DNA of 64,000 bases from Diphasiastrum complanatum. Taxonomy: Eukaryota; Streptophyta; Lycopodiopsida; Lycopodiales; Lycopodiaceae. This document shows, piece after piece, positions 42,935 to 53,400 of this stretch. Every line of letters starts with the position of its first letter. The stretch's first letter is position 1. The stretch spans positions 33,083,250 through 33,147,249 of the forward strand of contig CM055113.1 of assembly GCA_029204225.1 (NCBI GenBank). The letters run 5' to 3'. A program made the position numbers and the translations under genes. The notes below the pieces were generated by a model. The model was given only the letters and a program-made list of their open reading frames with translations. It made no database searches and was not told where the DNA came from.

Positions 42935-43725
42935 AAGTACAAGAGCATAAGCCATTGATCTAATGCAAATCCAGTTTTAGCAAGTTTTGGTGCTAAAAAC
43001 TAGTATTGAGAGGGCAAGCTAGAATCTTGATTTTGGTGAGGAGATTTGATCCCAAACTTGGTAGGGGTCCAAATCCGTACTGTCCACATGTGTGGGCATC
43101 TCTGAACCTGCATTTAATGCATGGTATTCATTTGATCCAGAAAAATTCAATTTGTGAGCTGTTGGTGTAATTTTTGGTGGAGATCCTAGGATAATCTACC
43201 AAGATCATTTGCCATTGATTAGATTTGAATTTGTTTCATGGAATCTAATTAATCTAGGCTGAGTTCAAGTCCTATTAAGATTAAAAACAGGTCTTGAAAG
43301 TACACCAAGAAGGAAAAAGAGATTAAGTCATTTTTTTGTCCAAAAATAGCCAAATTTGGCAAGATTTGATTGTAAGTAGATTTCACATCATCTTATCTTC
43401 ATTCCAACTTTGTGAGGGAGTGCTAGAACTGAGATTATAAGTCCATTTGTTGGATTAGAAATCTAATTTGAGTGAAAAACTACAAGAGAGAGACCTTAGT
43501 GAGTTTTTAGAGACAATCAAATCCATTTCTTGGCAAGATTTGTTTGAAAGTAGTTTTCACTTCATCTTATCTTCATTCCAGCTTTGTGAGGGAGTGATAG
43601 AACTGTGATTATAAGTCCATTTGTTGGATTAGAAATCAAATTTGAGTGAAACACTACAAGTGTGAGACCTTTGTGAGTTTCAAGTCAATCAAATCTATTT
43701 CTTGTTTGTAGAAGTCACTAGTAAG

Positions 43726-45834
43726 ATGGCATCTGCTGGAGCATACCTTCTAGAAGCTAGTGAGAGGTTGAATTCTACAAATTATGCTATTTGGAAGGTT
43801 AGAATGGAGTCACTCTTAGTGCTCCAAGACCTTTATGAGTTCTTGATTGAAGATGAAGATGAACCTCTAGGTGCACATGAGTTAGCTAGATACAAGAAGA
43901 GATCTAGGCTTGCACTTCATTGTCTGAAGATGAATGTGAGCACTGATTTGTTGAGAGGAGTATCAGCTTGTACTAATGCTAAAGAGGCTTGGGAGTCTTT
44001 AAAATCAATCTATGAGTCTAGCAACACTTCTAGAGTTCTTATGCTTAGAAATCAAATTTTGCAAAGCATGAGGAGAAGTGAGGAGAGTGCACAGGATTAT
44101 GTACTCAGAATCAAGTCTCTAAATAGGGAGTTGGCTTCCATTGGAGAGAAGATTCATGATGGAGAGCTTGTACAAATTGTCCTTAATGGTCTAGGAGATG
44201 ACTTTGCAAATTTGGTCCAAAGTTTTGCCATCCAAAACACTTTGCCAACTATAGAAAAACTTCACAGTGTATTAGTGGCTGAAGAGTGTTGGATGCTCCA
44301 TGCAAAATCTAGAATGAGTTCCTTGTCTTTGCAGAATGGTGATGAGAAAGCCAATTTCTCATTCAAGGGCAAAAAAAAAACCAATGGAAAGAAGAAGCAT
44401 CCAAAGGAGGGCAAAGAAGAGGATGATGCATCAAGCTCAAAGGACAAGTCAAAGCAAAAATGCTTCTTTTGTGGAAAGAAGGGGCATTATGCATCTAAAT
44501 GCTACAAGAGGCTAAGAGCACAAGTGGAGGAAGACAAACAAGGAAACCTTGCAAAGGAGGAGGAGGAGAATGAAGTAGATGTATTCTTGAAGGCATCTAC
44601 ATCCTCACCAACAAGCAATAGCAATTCAAGAGACAATTGGTGGATTGACAGTGGGGCTAGCTCCCACGTGTCTTGTGAAAAGGACTTTTTCTCAACCTTA
44701 CACTCATTCAATGATGCTAAAAAGTTTGTCTTTACTGCAAATGATGAAGAGTGTAGGATAGATGGTGTTGGCACCATCTCTTTGTGTCTAGAATCCTCAA
44801 AATGCATGGATCTAGAAAATGTCCTTTATGTACCATCAATCACCAAGAATATGCTTAGTGTTGGTCTGCTCTTAGAAAGTGGTTCGGATGTCCACTTTAA
44901 GCATGGTGTTTGCTTCATCTTGAAGAATGATGTTTGCATTGCAAAGGGATTTAAACATGGAAGATTGTTTAAGTTGGAAGCTAGTGTTGCTTTTGAAAGA
45001 ATGAGCTTGGCAAAGGAGGAAATCACTCAAGAGGAGATCTTGGCAAAGTGTGATCTTGCTTGCATTGAGGAGGAGCATCAAAAGGAGGAAGATTTTGAGG
45101 ATCAGCCTCAAAGCATGAAAGTTCCAAGGGAGTCCTCAATGACAATGTCCGAGTCATCAAATTGCATGCAAATTGTCCATTCAAGTGTGCATCTTGCAAG
45201 GGTGGTGAGCATTGGAGAGTCTACTATCTTTGAATACTTTTTGAAAAGTATTAGTAGACATGAGGTGTCTTGTTTCTTACCTTTAAGATTCATGGTGTTT
45301 ATTACTTTGTATGACAAGAAAATAAAATGGGATGCTTTGAAATCTACATTTGTTGTTGATAAAGCAATTCCATTGGATAACTATTTTTGTAATAGTTTGA
45401 ATAGTCTCATAAAAGATGAAACATCATTTGTATTGGAAATCTTTGGGTCCACATGCTTTGAGCATGATCATTCCAATGTAAGGACCAAAGATTATCCTAT
45501 TTCAATGATAGAAATAATGGTAGTGTTTTGCTCTTCAAGTAGAGATTGTAGAATCTACTTGTTTTCAGCCAAAGAATTTGTCAATGGTGGAAATGTGATC
45601 TTTCAAGAGTGGAAGATTTGTAAACTTGAAGAAGCACCTTTGGATCAACACCTTATTCAATTCATTGATGGTTTGGAGTCAAGTCCAGTGGAGGAGCAAG
45701 CTCAAGACCCGAGGACTCCAAGAAGAACCTTGAGTATCAAGATGGAGCCATCTAGGCTCAATCATATGGATCAAGCAAGACAAGTTGCCTTTGGCAACAT
45801 TATTTATGCACTTAATATTTTAATTGATGTATAA
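43726..45834 (+). CDS. GAG-protease polyprotein with vestigial integrase tail, 702 aa
   Basis: Encodes a capsid-type GAG, a CCHC knuckle (CFFCGKKGHYASKC, residue 246 on) and a retropepsin motif (WWIDSGASSHV, about 305), at nearly the same residue positions as in the Copia at 1-3496. Similarity holds to about residue 430 (RMSLAKEEITQEE) and then diverges. The last ~250 residues lack the integrase catalytic core, but echo the autonomous element's C-terminal integrase and linker in order: FGSTCF for FGCTCY, CRIYLFSAKEFV for YRIYDPTSKKVK, and EPSRLNHMDQARQ for EPSRLTYVDKGKQ. The frame is intact over 703 codons. The start was set at the ATG of MASAGAYL, matching the related GAG. It could supply particles, but not reverse transcription or integration. 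Confidence 0.88.
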   Translation: MASAGAYLLEASERLNSTNYAIWKVRMESLLVLQDLYEFLIEDEDEPLGAHELARYKKRSRLALHCLKMNVSTDLLRGVSACTNAKEAWESLKSIYESSNTSRVLMLRNQILQSMRRSEESAQDYVLRIKSLNRELASIGEKIHDGELVQIVLNGLGDDFANLVQSFAIQNTLPTIEKLHSVLVAEECWMLHAKSRMSSLSLQNGDEKANFSFKGKKKTNGKKKHPKEGKEEDDASSSKDKSKQKCFFCGKKGHYASKCYKRLRAQVEEDKQGNLAKEEEENEVDVFLKASTSSPTSNSNSRDNWWIDSGASSHVSCEKDFFSTLHSFNDAKKFVFTANDEECRIDGVGTISLCLESSKCMDLENVLYVPSITKNMLSVGLLLESGSDVHFKHGVCFILKNDVCIAKGFKHGRLFKLEASVAFERMSLAKEEITQEEILAKCDLACIEEEHQKEEDFEDQPQSMKVPRESSMTMSESSNCMQIVHSSVHLARVVSIGESTIFEYFLKSISRHEVSCFLPLRFMVFITLYDKKIKWDALKSTFVVDKAIPLDNYFCNSLNSLIKDETSFVLEIFGSTCFEHDHSNVRTKDYPISMIEIMVVFCSSSRDCRIYLFSAKEFVNGGNVIFQEWKICKLEEAPLDQHLIQFIDGLESSPVEEQAQDPRTPRRTLSIKMEPSRLNHMDQARQVAFGNIIYALNILIDV

Positions 45835-46079
45835 GTGCACAAAATGCCTTGGAATCCATGGCTTGGCATGATGTTTAGTTTTGAAGTGTGCTACATGTAT
45901 ATAGACACATTTATGGAACATCTTGTAAGGGATCCTCTAAGAGGTGGTGAAAGATCCTTCATGGACATCATTCTCTATTGGAGTCTCAAAAGTTCCTTCT
46001 TTGTAGCTGGATTTTTTAGACACTTCTAAAAGCTTTCATTGATCTATCAAGAGATTTGTAAATAGATCAAGCTAAATTT

Positions 46080-46088
46080 GAGGAGGAG
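46080..46088 (+). other. Polypurine tract
   Basis: GAGGAGGAG directly before the 3' LTR; primes plus-strand synthesis in LTR elements. Confidence 0.8.
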
Positions 46089-46789
46089 TGTGAAGAATTG
46101 CCAAAAATTGGCAAATCTAGCTTGATCAAAAACCATGTAGAATAGTGTAAATTGTGTACACAAGTGGGTCCCACACATGTGAGGCCATGATGCCACATGG
46201 GAAACCCATCCTAATGTAGGTTAGATCAAGTCAAGAGAGTTGGTCATGTCTATTTGGTGGTCATCCCTACTTTATAGGACCTACACCTAAGTTTAAGGTG
46301 AAAATTTGACCAACTAGCTACCTACCAAGCATAACTCTAGGAAATAGACTAGGGTTTCATTTTAGGTCAAGGAGAGTGAATTAACTTCCTTATTACATGC
46401 TGGAAATCCACCTAACTTCAAGAAGGAAGTCGAATTTGCTATGTATTCCCTCTCTCCATAGTGAGAAGATAGAAAATTTTTGGAGCTCATTGGCAATCTC
46501 AAGCTAGTTCACTATGTACATTGAGTTTTTGTGATCCAAATGCAACCAAATCAATTTCTACTTGTTTCTCAGGTTGAAGGCCGTACTACAGCATGTAGTA
46601 CACACGTGTGGGCTCGGATTTCAATGTTTATCAATGCTTTTGATTGTTAATGCTTGTTGTTTGTCAAATTGCCAATCTAGATCAACTTTTTTGTGTCTAG
46701 TTTTTTGATAGATTGTTAAGCAAGCATCCAATCACTCTTGTGGATCTTTTGTAGATCCATTTATGGTCCTAAAGTACAGTACTTTCACA
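46089..46789 (+). repeat. 3' LTR of the GAG-only element
   Basis: 701 bp, nearly identical to 42221-42921, followed by the target duplication CTTTA at 46790-46794. Confidence 0.93.
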
Positions 46790-46794
46790 CTTTA

Positions 46795-48200
46795 TAAGGC
46801 CTTTCTTTTAACTACTAAGTTTTTGTGAAGGCATTATTTGCATGGCAGTTGAATCTTTAAGCGTTCTACCAATTAGCATGAGGTGGGAACATGATACATC
46901 TGGACACTAGAGCTAAGCAACGAAATGTCAGAATTAGAAAATGTGTTGTATGAAAAGGTACATGATGTAGCAAAGGAGGCACAAAGACAAGGTGATGAAC
47001 AATTGCAGGTGGTTGTGATAGTTGCAGGAGCTGTGACTCCATTGATAATGTGTTAGACTACCCCCTCCATCCACATGTTCAACTGGCCTTTGAGGTTGAA
47101 GGATCTCAAAATGAAAAAAGCGTATGAGAAAAAATGTGATAGAAGTTTAGAGTTTTTGAATTTCATTTCCACTACTTGTGAACTTGCACTTTTATCTTTC
47201 ACCTTTGGATGGCCTTCCAAGCCTTTAGAAAGAAAAGTTCTACGGTAAGCTGATCTTCAATACTTCATGCAATTCTTGAATATATCTTTGAAAGGAAGTC
47301 ATTTTGGTACAATTGGTATAACTGTGAAGCATAAGTAAATGTCGCATTCAAAAAGAAATTCATCATTGAAATAAGGCTTTTGAAAAATTGGAAAGCGTGC
47401 ATAGCTTCCAACATTTTACAAAGGGGGGTTGAAGGCTTAGCATATTCAAATACAAACTAAATATTTTGTTCAATTGCAAACTAAGCTTGGACAATGCTTG
47501 TTTGTACACCCATAATATATTTTTCTCAAAGTTTGTTGTCAATACCCATTCGTGTGTTGCATCTTTATTTGTTTCGTTGTCTTGGAAGTAAAGATCTACA
47601 CCATTCATTCACAATAATGCATCTTGGTTTCCAAGAGGGGCGTGAACACGGGCCACAAAAGATTTGGATGCCAAGCTAACCAACTTAGCCAACCCCATTG
47701 GATTCCTTCACAATATAATGTTTTGGTGGAAGAATTACCCACCATTCTCTTAAAGTGAGTTCTATTTATGAAAGAAAGTGGAAGTTTATATCAATTTGGT
47801 GATTTTAGAATAAAGTCAATTCGAGAGCAATCATGTCAAATGGTTTTCTAAAAGCTTGACTCAACTCGAATCAAGATACTAATCAGAGGCTAGAGGCTAA
47901 TGAAAAAGAGGCTAGAGACTCAAGGCTAATGAAAAAGGAGTTTTTGTGAGATGAAGTAGAAAATGTTCGATTCTTGATAAAATCACCCATCATAGATAAG
48001 CACCTAGCATAGATCAACTTGGATATTACTAAAAGGTGTTTAAGGGTAAAGAGGGATTCTTTCAATCAGAGCGACATGATTATTTTTTTGATGTGAAATT
48101 CAATTTCATTATTAATGCCAATTTTCATTCTTTTTCTTAATATGAATATGCTTTTTTCTTATAACACTCAATGCTCATCTTATGAAGCCTATCATTGATT
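46795..48200. other. Intergenic, no recognised gene
   Basis: No supported coding sequence; the target-site sequence resumes at 46795. Confidence 0.35.
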
Positions 48201-48204
48201 GAAA

Positions 48205-48620
48205 TATAGCTTACATTGGACAAACAACATTGTTGACAATAATATATCACCAACACTCTTAAAAAATGTTGGCAAATGCATGTCTATATGCTCCTTTTAA
48301 AAATCATATCTATAATTTGTGCTACTCATGAAAAGAAGATTGCAAATAAATAAGAACCATTCTATATAGATTTATTCGCTTCATGTGGTTCAAATGTTTA
48401 TAACATATTTTAAAGAGAACACCCAAGCAATATAGAAAATTATTGGTTTTTGAAGAGATGTCATTATATATAAATATAATAATAAAGTTGAATGTCAACT
48501 ATAAACCATTAAACTGTGTTTTCATTTATCATTACATAATCTCCAAATTAAAGTGTTAGAGTCACTTTCATATGAAACATTCTACTAATGTGACATACAC
48601 CACCTTGCCAATTCTATCAT
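48205..48620 (+). pseudogene. Diverged GIY-YIG relic, copy 1
   Basis: About 410 bases align with 50565-50985 in the same orientation. The frame reads AYIGQTTLLTI, then YHQHS-stop and MLANACLYAPFKNH, with several stops. The YIG half and the LYAPFKN segment are kept but the catalytic Glu region is out of frame. It is more decayed than copy 2. Confidence 0.6.
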
Positions 48621-48930
48621 TCTCAAATTGTATTGGATGAAGTTCCAAGACTAAAATAAATGTTCAGTGCATTCTAGAATATTGAATCTTAACTCAGATG
48701 TAAATGTCTATGAAGTTGGCCTTCATTTCTAGTTATTATAAGGCCAGCTAATACCCATTTTAAAGTTCTTTAGATGGAGAAAATTCCATGTCATCATTCT
48801 AAAAAATAAAAAATAAAAAATAAAAAATCCAAGTCATCAATTTTTTTATTAATGATGTGGCATTCTTCATTCATCTCTCTCTCACACTCACCATTTACGT
48901 CTGCCTGTCCATTCGGGTGTTCTTTGCCAA

Positions 48931-49084
<154 letters not shown>

Positions 49085-49674
49085 TTGCACTATTTTGTCT
49101 CCCTCCGGATCGATCGATCGCGCTGGTTGTTTTGTTTTCTTTGGTTATATTTCGCATTCCTTCATTGCGTGCGAGCTGAAAACTTCATTTGTTTTTTCGT
49201 AGATTGTCGATTTCTCTCGCTCTCCTCCTTCCTCTCGCTCTCCTCCTTCAGCGATGGCAACAAATCTGCACGATCTCCCTTCCGCGCGAGCATTTGCTTC
49301 TGCGTAATCTCTGATGTTCCAACAAGGAGGAATTTGCCATTGTTTTTTATGCATCTTCCCTCAGTTTGAACTCCCGTTTTTGATATTTTCATGTATGCTT
49401 TGAGAACCTGGGGTCTGGGTGCGGATTCGGATTACTCGCCTTTGTTATCTTTGTCTTCCTCTGGATTGATCGATCACATTGGTTCTTTCTCCTTCAGCTC
49501 GTCCCTACTGATTCTTTCTCCTTCAGCTCGTCCCTCGGAGCAGAGGCTTCGACTTCATCCTTTCAGATGATAGTGAACGAGAGCTTTCATTCTTTAAGGA
49601 TTTGTTGCTCTTCTATTGCTTTGATCTAGATTTTGTGAACGTAGGTTGATCGGGTAAAGTAGGATCGTAGGCTA

Positions 49675-49960
49675 TGGCGAACACAAGAGCGCCAACAAGA
49701 GGTGGAACAAATAATAGTAATGTTGCTGGGGAGGATGAGGATCTAGGTATCATTTTCGAAACTATCCCTGGATTGGAGGTTGTGAATAGCTTCTATAAAA
49801 TGGAGATTCGTGAAGATCTTTTGCGAGGGATTTATATTGATGGTGTTGAGAAGTTGTTGGCCATTCAGCAATGTGTCGTGCTTCCCATTATTTGCTTAGG
49901 GGTGTTATTGTGCAGGCGCAATCAGGAACTACAAAAAATACTTGGTTATATATGCCTCAT
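49675..49960 (+). pseudogene. eIF4A-III-like DEAD-box helicase, truncated N-terminal fragment
   Basis: From the ATG at 49675 the frame shows IIFETIPGLEVVNSFYKM, then EIREDLLRGIYIDGVEKLLA and IQQCVVLPII. This follows the N-terminus and Q motif of eIF4A-III, the exon-junction-complex RNA helicase. A one-base shift near 49898 moves motif I into another frame: RGVIVQAQSGTTKNT, where the usual AQSGTGKT has lost its catalytic GKT. Homology ends there; the DEAD box and second RecA domain are missing. The Q-motif proline is also changed (EKLLAIQQ). The CT-rich upstream sequence looks like a retained promoter/5' UTR. It cannot encode a helicase. Confidence 0.8.
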
Positions 49961-50169
49961 AAATTATCTTTACTGGTTGGCAGGGGTCCTCTTCTAGTGA
50001 AAAATGTGCTGGGAAGGGCAATAATCCGATACTGGCCACCGACATGGGTTGGACATAATCTAGAAGGGCAAATGTCAACTTTTTCACATGGAGTTATAAT
50101 GCTATGTGGAGATGTTTTGTAGGTTAATCACTGTAGAAACCTAAAAGACTCAACTGGTTAATTGTTTTA

Positions 50170-50400
50170 CTTTATTCATTATATGGTATTCTTGTTGAAC
50201 TTAAGAAGCTATCTTGCTTTGTCTTAATGCAATGGTTGGAGATCCAAGAAGCACAAAATTTGCAAAGAAATAATATGAAGCATTAGCCGCAAATAATATT
50301 GTGTTTGTTGAACTTGAGATACTAGCTTGCTATGTCTTAAAGCAATGATTGAGGATCAAGATTTACAAACAAAGAAGTATGAAGATTTCTTGCTTGCGAG
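50170..50400 (+). repeat. Tandem pair of ~110 bp units
   Basis: GTTGAACTT(A/G)AGA…CTTGC TATGTCTTAA-type units at about 50190 and 50300. Each can be read as VELxxLxCxVLxQ, so it may be a duplicated exon upstream of the GIY-YIG relic. Confidence 0.55.
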
Positions 50401-50488
50401 GGCTCATTTTTTTTCTTCACATAAAAAAAGATTACAAATGATTGAAATATTGTCATCTATCATTTCAAAAGCTTGTTTGAATTTTTGA

Positions 50489-50829
50489 ATGCAGGAAAAC
50501 ACACCTTCACCAAAAAGAGCACGAAGAACGTTCACATCTACAAATTAGAATGCATCAAAAACAAAAAAGTTTACATTGGACAAACAACATCACTAACGAA
50601 AAGATATCACCAACACTGTGAAAACCCTCCTTAAAAAATGTTGGCAGAGGCATCTCTATATGCTCCTTTTAAAAATGATTTTATTATATCTACAATGTGT
50701 ACTACTTGTGACAAAAAGATTGCAAATAATTTAGAATCATTCTATATAGATCTATTCGTTTCATGTGGCTCAAATGGTTATAACATATTAAAAAAAAACC
50801 AAACAATTTCAAAAAATATTGGTACTTGA
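50489..50829 (+). pseudogene. GIY-YIG endonuclease domain relic, copy 2
   Basis: The frame from 50533 reads HIYKLECIKNKKVYIGQTT, then SLTKRYHQHC, one in-frame TAA (50632), then MLAEASLYAPFKNDF, KKIANNLESFYIDLF and SNGYNILKKN. All hallmarks of a GIY-YIG nuclease are present: IY, ten residues, YIG, the conserved Arg, the metal-binding Glu (LESFYI) and the GYN motif. An N-terminal piece in another frame (MQENTPSPKRARRT from 50489) carries a possible nuclear signal. GIY-YIG domains occur in homing enzymes, Penelope elements, large DNA viruses and SLX1; this one lacks the cysteines I expect in Penelope copies. The origin is undetermined. Confidence 0.65.
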
Positions 50830-51139
50830 AAAGACGTCATTATATATAGATATAATAAAGCTAGTTGTCAACTATAAACAGTTAAAATATGTTTTCATTT
50901 ATCATTTATGATTCAATGATTTCCAATTATTATAGACACCAAGACATGAAACATTGTAATGATGTTATATATTCCTTGCAGGTTATATCATTTTAAAATT
51001 GAATGAAGTTCCAAGAACAAAATACATGTTCAATGCTTTATATGACATTACAAAGTTGAAGTCTTCAATTTGCATAATAGAAAATACACACAAATGACAA
51101 GTCTATGAGGCTAGCCTTCGTTTCTAGTTTATTATTACT

Positions 51140-51640
51140 TATATTAGTTAGAACAAAATTTTAATTTTTAATTTTTAAACTTTCAATATAAAATTATACT
51201 TGTAAATTTTTAAAAATTCATAAAATCATAAACTAAAATTTATAAAAATCAACAAATTTAAAAAAAAAATTCAAAAGAAAATTTGCATAAAAAATTCAAA
51301 TTAAAATATATATATATAACTAAAAAATAGATGATTAAAAAATTTTATTTTAAATTTATAAAATTAAAATTAGTAAATTGGAAGAAATTAATATGTTTGA
51401 AAAAAAATTTGAATAATACACGAACTTAAAATGTGGAATGATTTTGAAAAAATTCAGGGTAGAAATCTTGTTGCATTTTTAACTTTCAAGTAGTAAAATT
51501 TTACAGACTTTTTAAATTGATTTTATTTATATTTTTCAAATACAATCAATTTAAAACAATATTATTCTAGTCATTATAATTAGTTTTAAATAAGTTAAAT
51601 ATATATGTTTTTTAATTTTTTAACATATACCTAAATCCTA
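51140..51640. other. Extremely AT-rich stretch
   Basis: About 500 bases made almost only of A and T, with TATATATA and poly-A/T runs and no coding potential. It could be a matrix-attachment or replication-prone region, but nothing specific supports that. Confidence 0.6.
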
Positions 51641-53400
51641 GAAATTTCAAGCTATTCCAATCACCTACTAATTAGCAATCTAGGTCTTGATTTAGTATAT
51701 ATGGTGGAAAAGGCTTCTACACCAAGTGAGAGTGTAACTCATAGACTTCTAGAGAGCTCGTCTCTATTGTGACATACATGGAATAATCGACCCCCCACAC
51801 ATACATGGAGATGGAGATTATAGGAATAGAAACAATGATGTACTTTTTTGGGTCAAGTGTTGACAAAATTTTTTTGGCAAGGGTAGCTTGTGCATTCATG
51901 GGTTCGTCATCCAAGACCTAGAGTTGCCAAGGTTCGAATCGCGGTTTGCAGTTGTAGTGTGCGAGACCACCCATTTTTGGAGTGATTTCAGAATAGATCA
52001 ACTTATAGCATAGCCTCCTGATTGATTTGCAATCCCACCCATCTAGTTTGGGCACAACTATGTGAATCCAAATTTTTAGTTGACAAGAATTCCGATAGAT
52101 CCTACATTTATTGTTGAGGATGCATATACTAAGATCTTTACTTTCCTATTGGTACCCCACTCAACCCTTAAGAGCAGTAATATGTACGAATCCCTTGATA
52201 ATATCATGGCTGAAGATAACTTGCTTCCTAACTACATAGGATAGTCTAGGATAGGGGATGATGACAACTCCAGATGTAGGTTGTTCCATTGAGAGAAAAT
52301 AGGAAGAATTTCACTTTGTTGGACAATTGGGAAAAAGCATCCGTTTCTTAAAATTAACTTTTTTCCTTACATAATCTTTTACTCTTGACAACATATACTT
52401 AGAGTATTTAGGTTATAATAATTTGCTTATCATGAAATAATTTTTCAATGGCCAAGATATCGATGACATCATTGTAATTTGCTATTAATCAATAAAACAA
52501 TCTATTTACGGTGACCTCTCTGTATGCAATCAAAATATCATAAAGTTAACAGACATTTTTATAAAGACCTCTCTTTATATTGCTACTACTATAAACCATA
52601 ATATCGAATAATACTTGTGTAAGCATGCATGCCTCTACCAGTGTATTGACCTTGTTACAAGAATTTTTTTCCAATAACTTCATAATAATACGCACAAAAA
52701 ATTGCTTCCGTTTTTAACACCTCATATGTAATCCTCCTACATCTCAAGAGGTTAACATGTTATGATGGGCAACTACATAAGCTAAATAAATCTTGATATA
52801 TCAATGTTAAAACTTTGTACTGCATCTTCAGATACATTATTTTATAGATGAAATCCAATGTTCAAGTCTGTCTTCTTTATCAACCTACAATTTTCAATTT
52901 GAATAGAATAAGTCAACATGGATCAAAAAATATCATAAGAAATTACTATTGGGTTGAGCTAGTTATGTGTAGTAATAACATTGTAATTGGAAACCCTTTT
53001 ATAACATCTCTAGGTGCAAAAATTCAAATTATAAAATGATCTATATGCATGAATTGATTTTTTTTATTAAAATTGCATCATCGCTAGAGAGCATCGTACT
53101 AGATTTTGATGGGTGGAATCCATAGCAGATTCGTGTTGAGCATGCATCTATTCCTCATCCGTCTCAAGATTACAAACGTGACCCTTAGCATACAAAAGTG
53201 AAAATTAAGAGTCAACATTATTTTGATTTAGCTCAATACATGCAAAGACTAATTCTAAGAGCATGCTAAAAGAACTTAAGCAAACAATTATGACATAATG
53301 ATCCTTGAACAATTGCATCTCATTTTCAAGTGTGTGATGAGAGGCTGTTGCAAAAGTCTCATCTACTTCCATGCCATCAATCTGTACAATTTTGCATTTA
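51640..53400. other. Intergenic, no recognised gene
   Basis: Short frames on both strands without recognisable motifs. Confidence 0.35.

Larger units (their letters stand above)
42221..46789 (+). mobile_element. Complete GAG-only LTR retrotransposon (TR-GAG type), Copia-derived
   Basis: Two 701 bp LTRs (42221-42921 and 46089-46789) with TGTGAAG…TTCACA ends, a 5 bp target duplication (CTTTA), a primer site, one long ORF and a purine tract (GAGGAGGAG) just before the right LTR. By eye the LTRs differ at about seven positions, about 99% identity, so insertion was recent. The ORF keeps GAG and protease but RT and RNase H are absent, so mobility must depend on enzymes supplied by another element. 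Confidence 0.93.

Noticed and set aside
42184-46794. Treating the 700 bp direct repeats as a segmental duplication
   Set aside because: TG…CA ends, primer site, purine tract and 5 bp target duplication identify them as LTRs.
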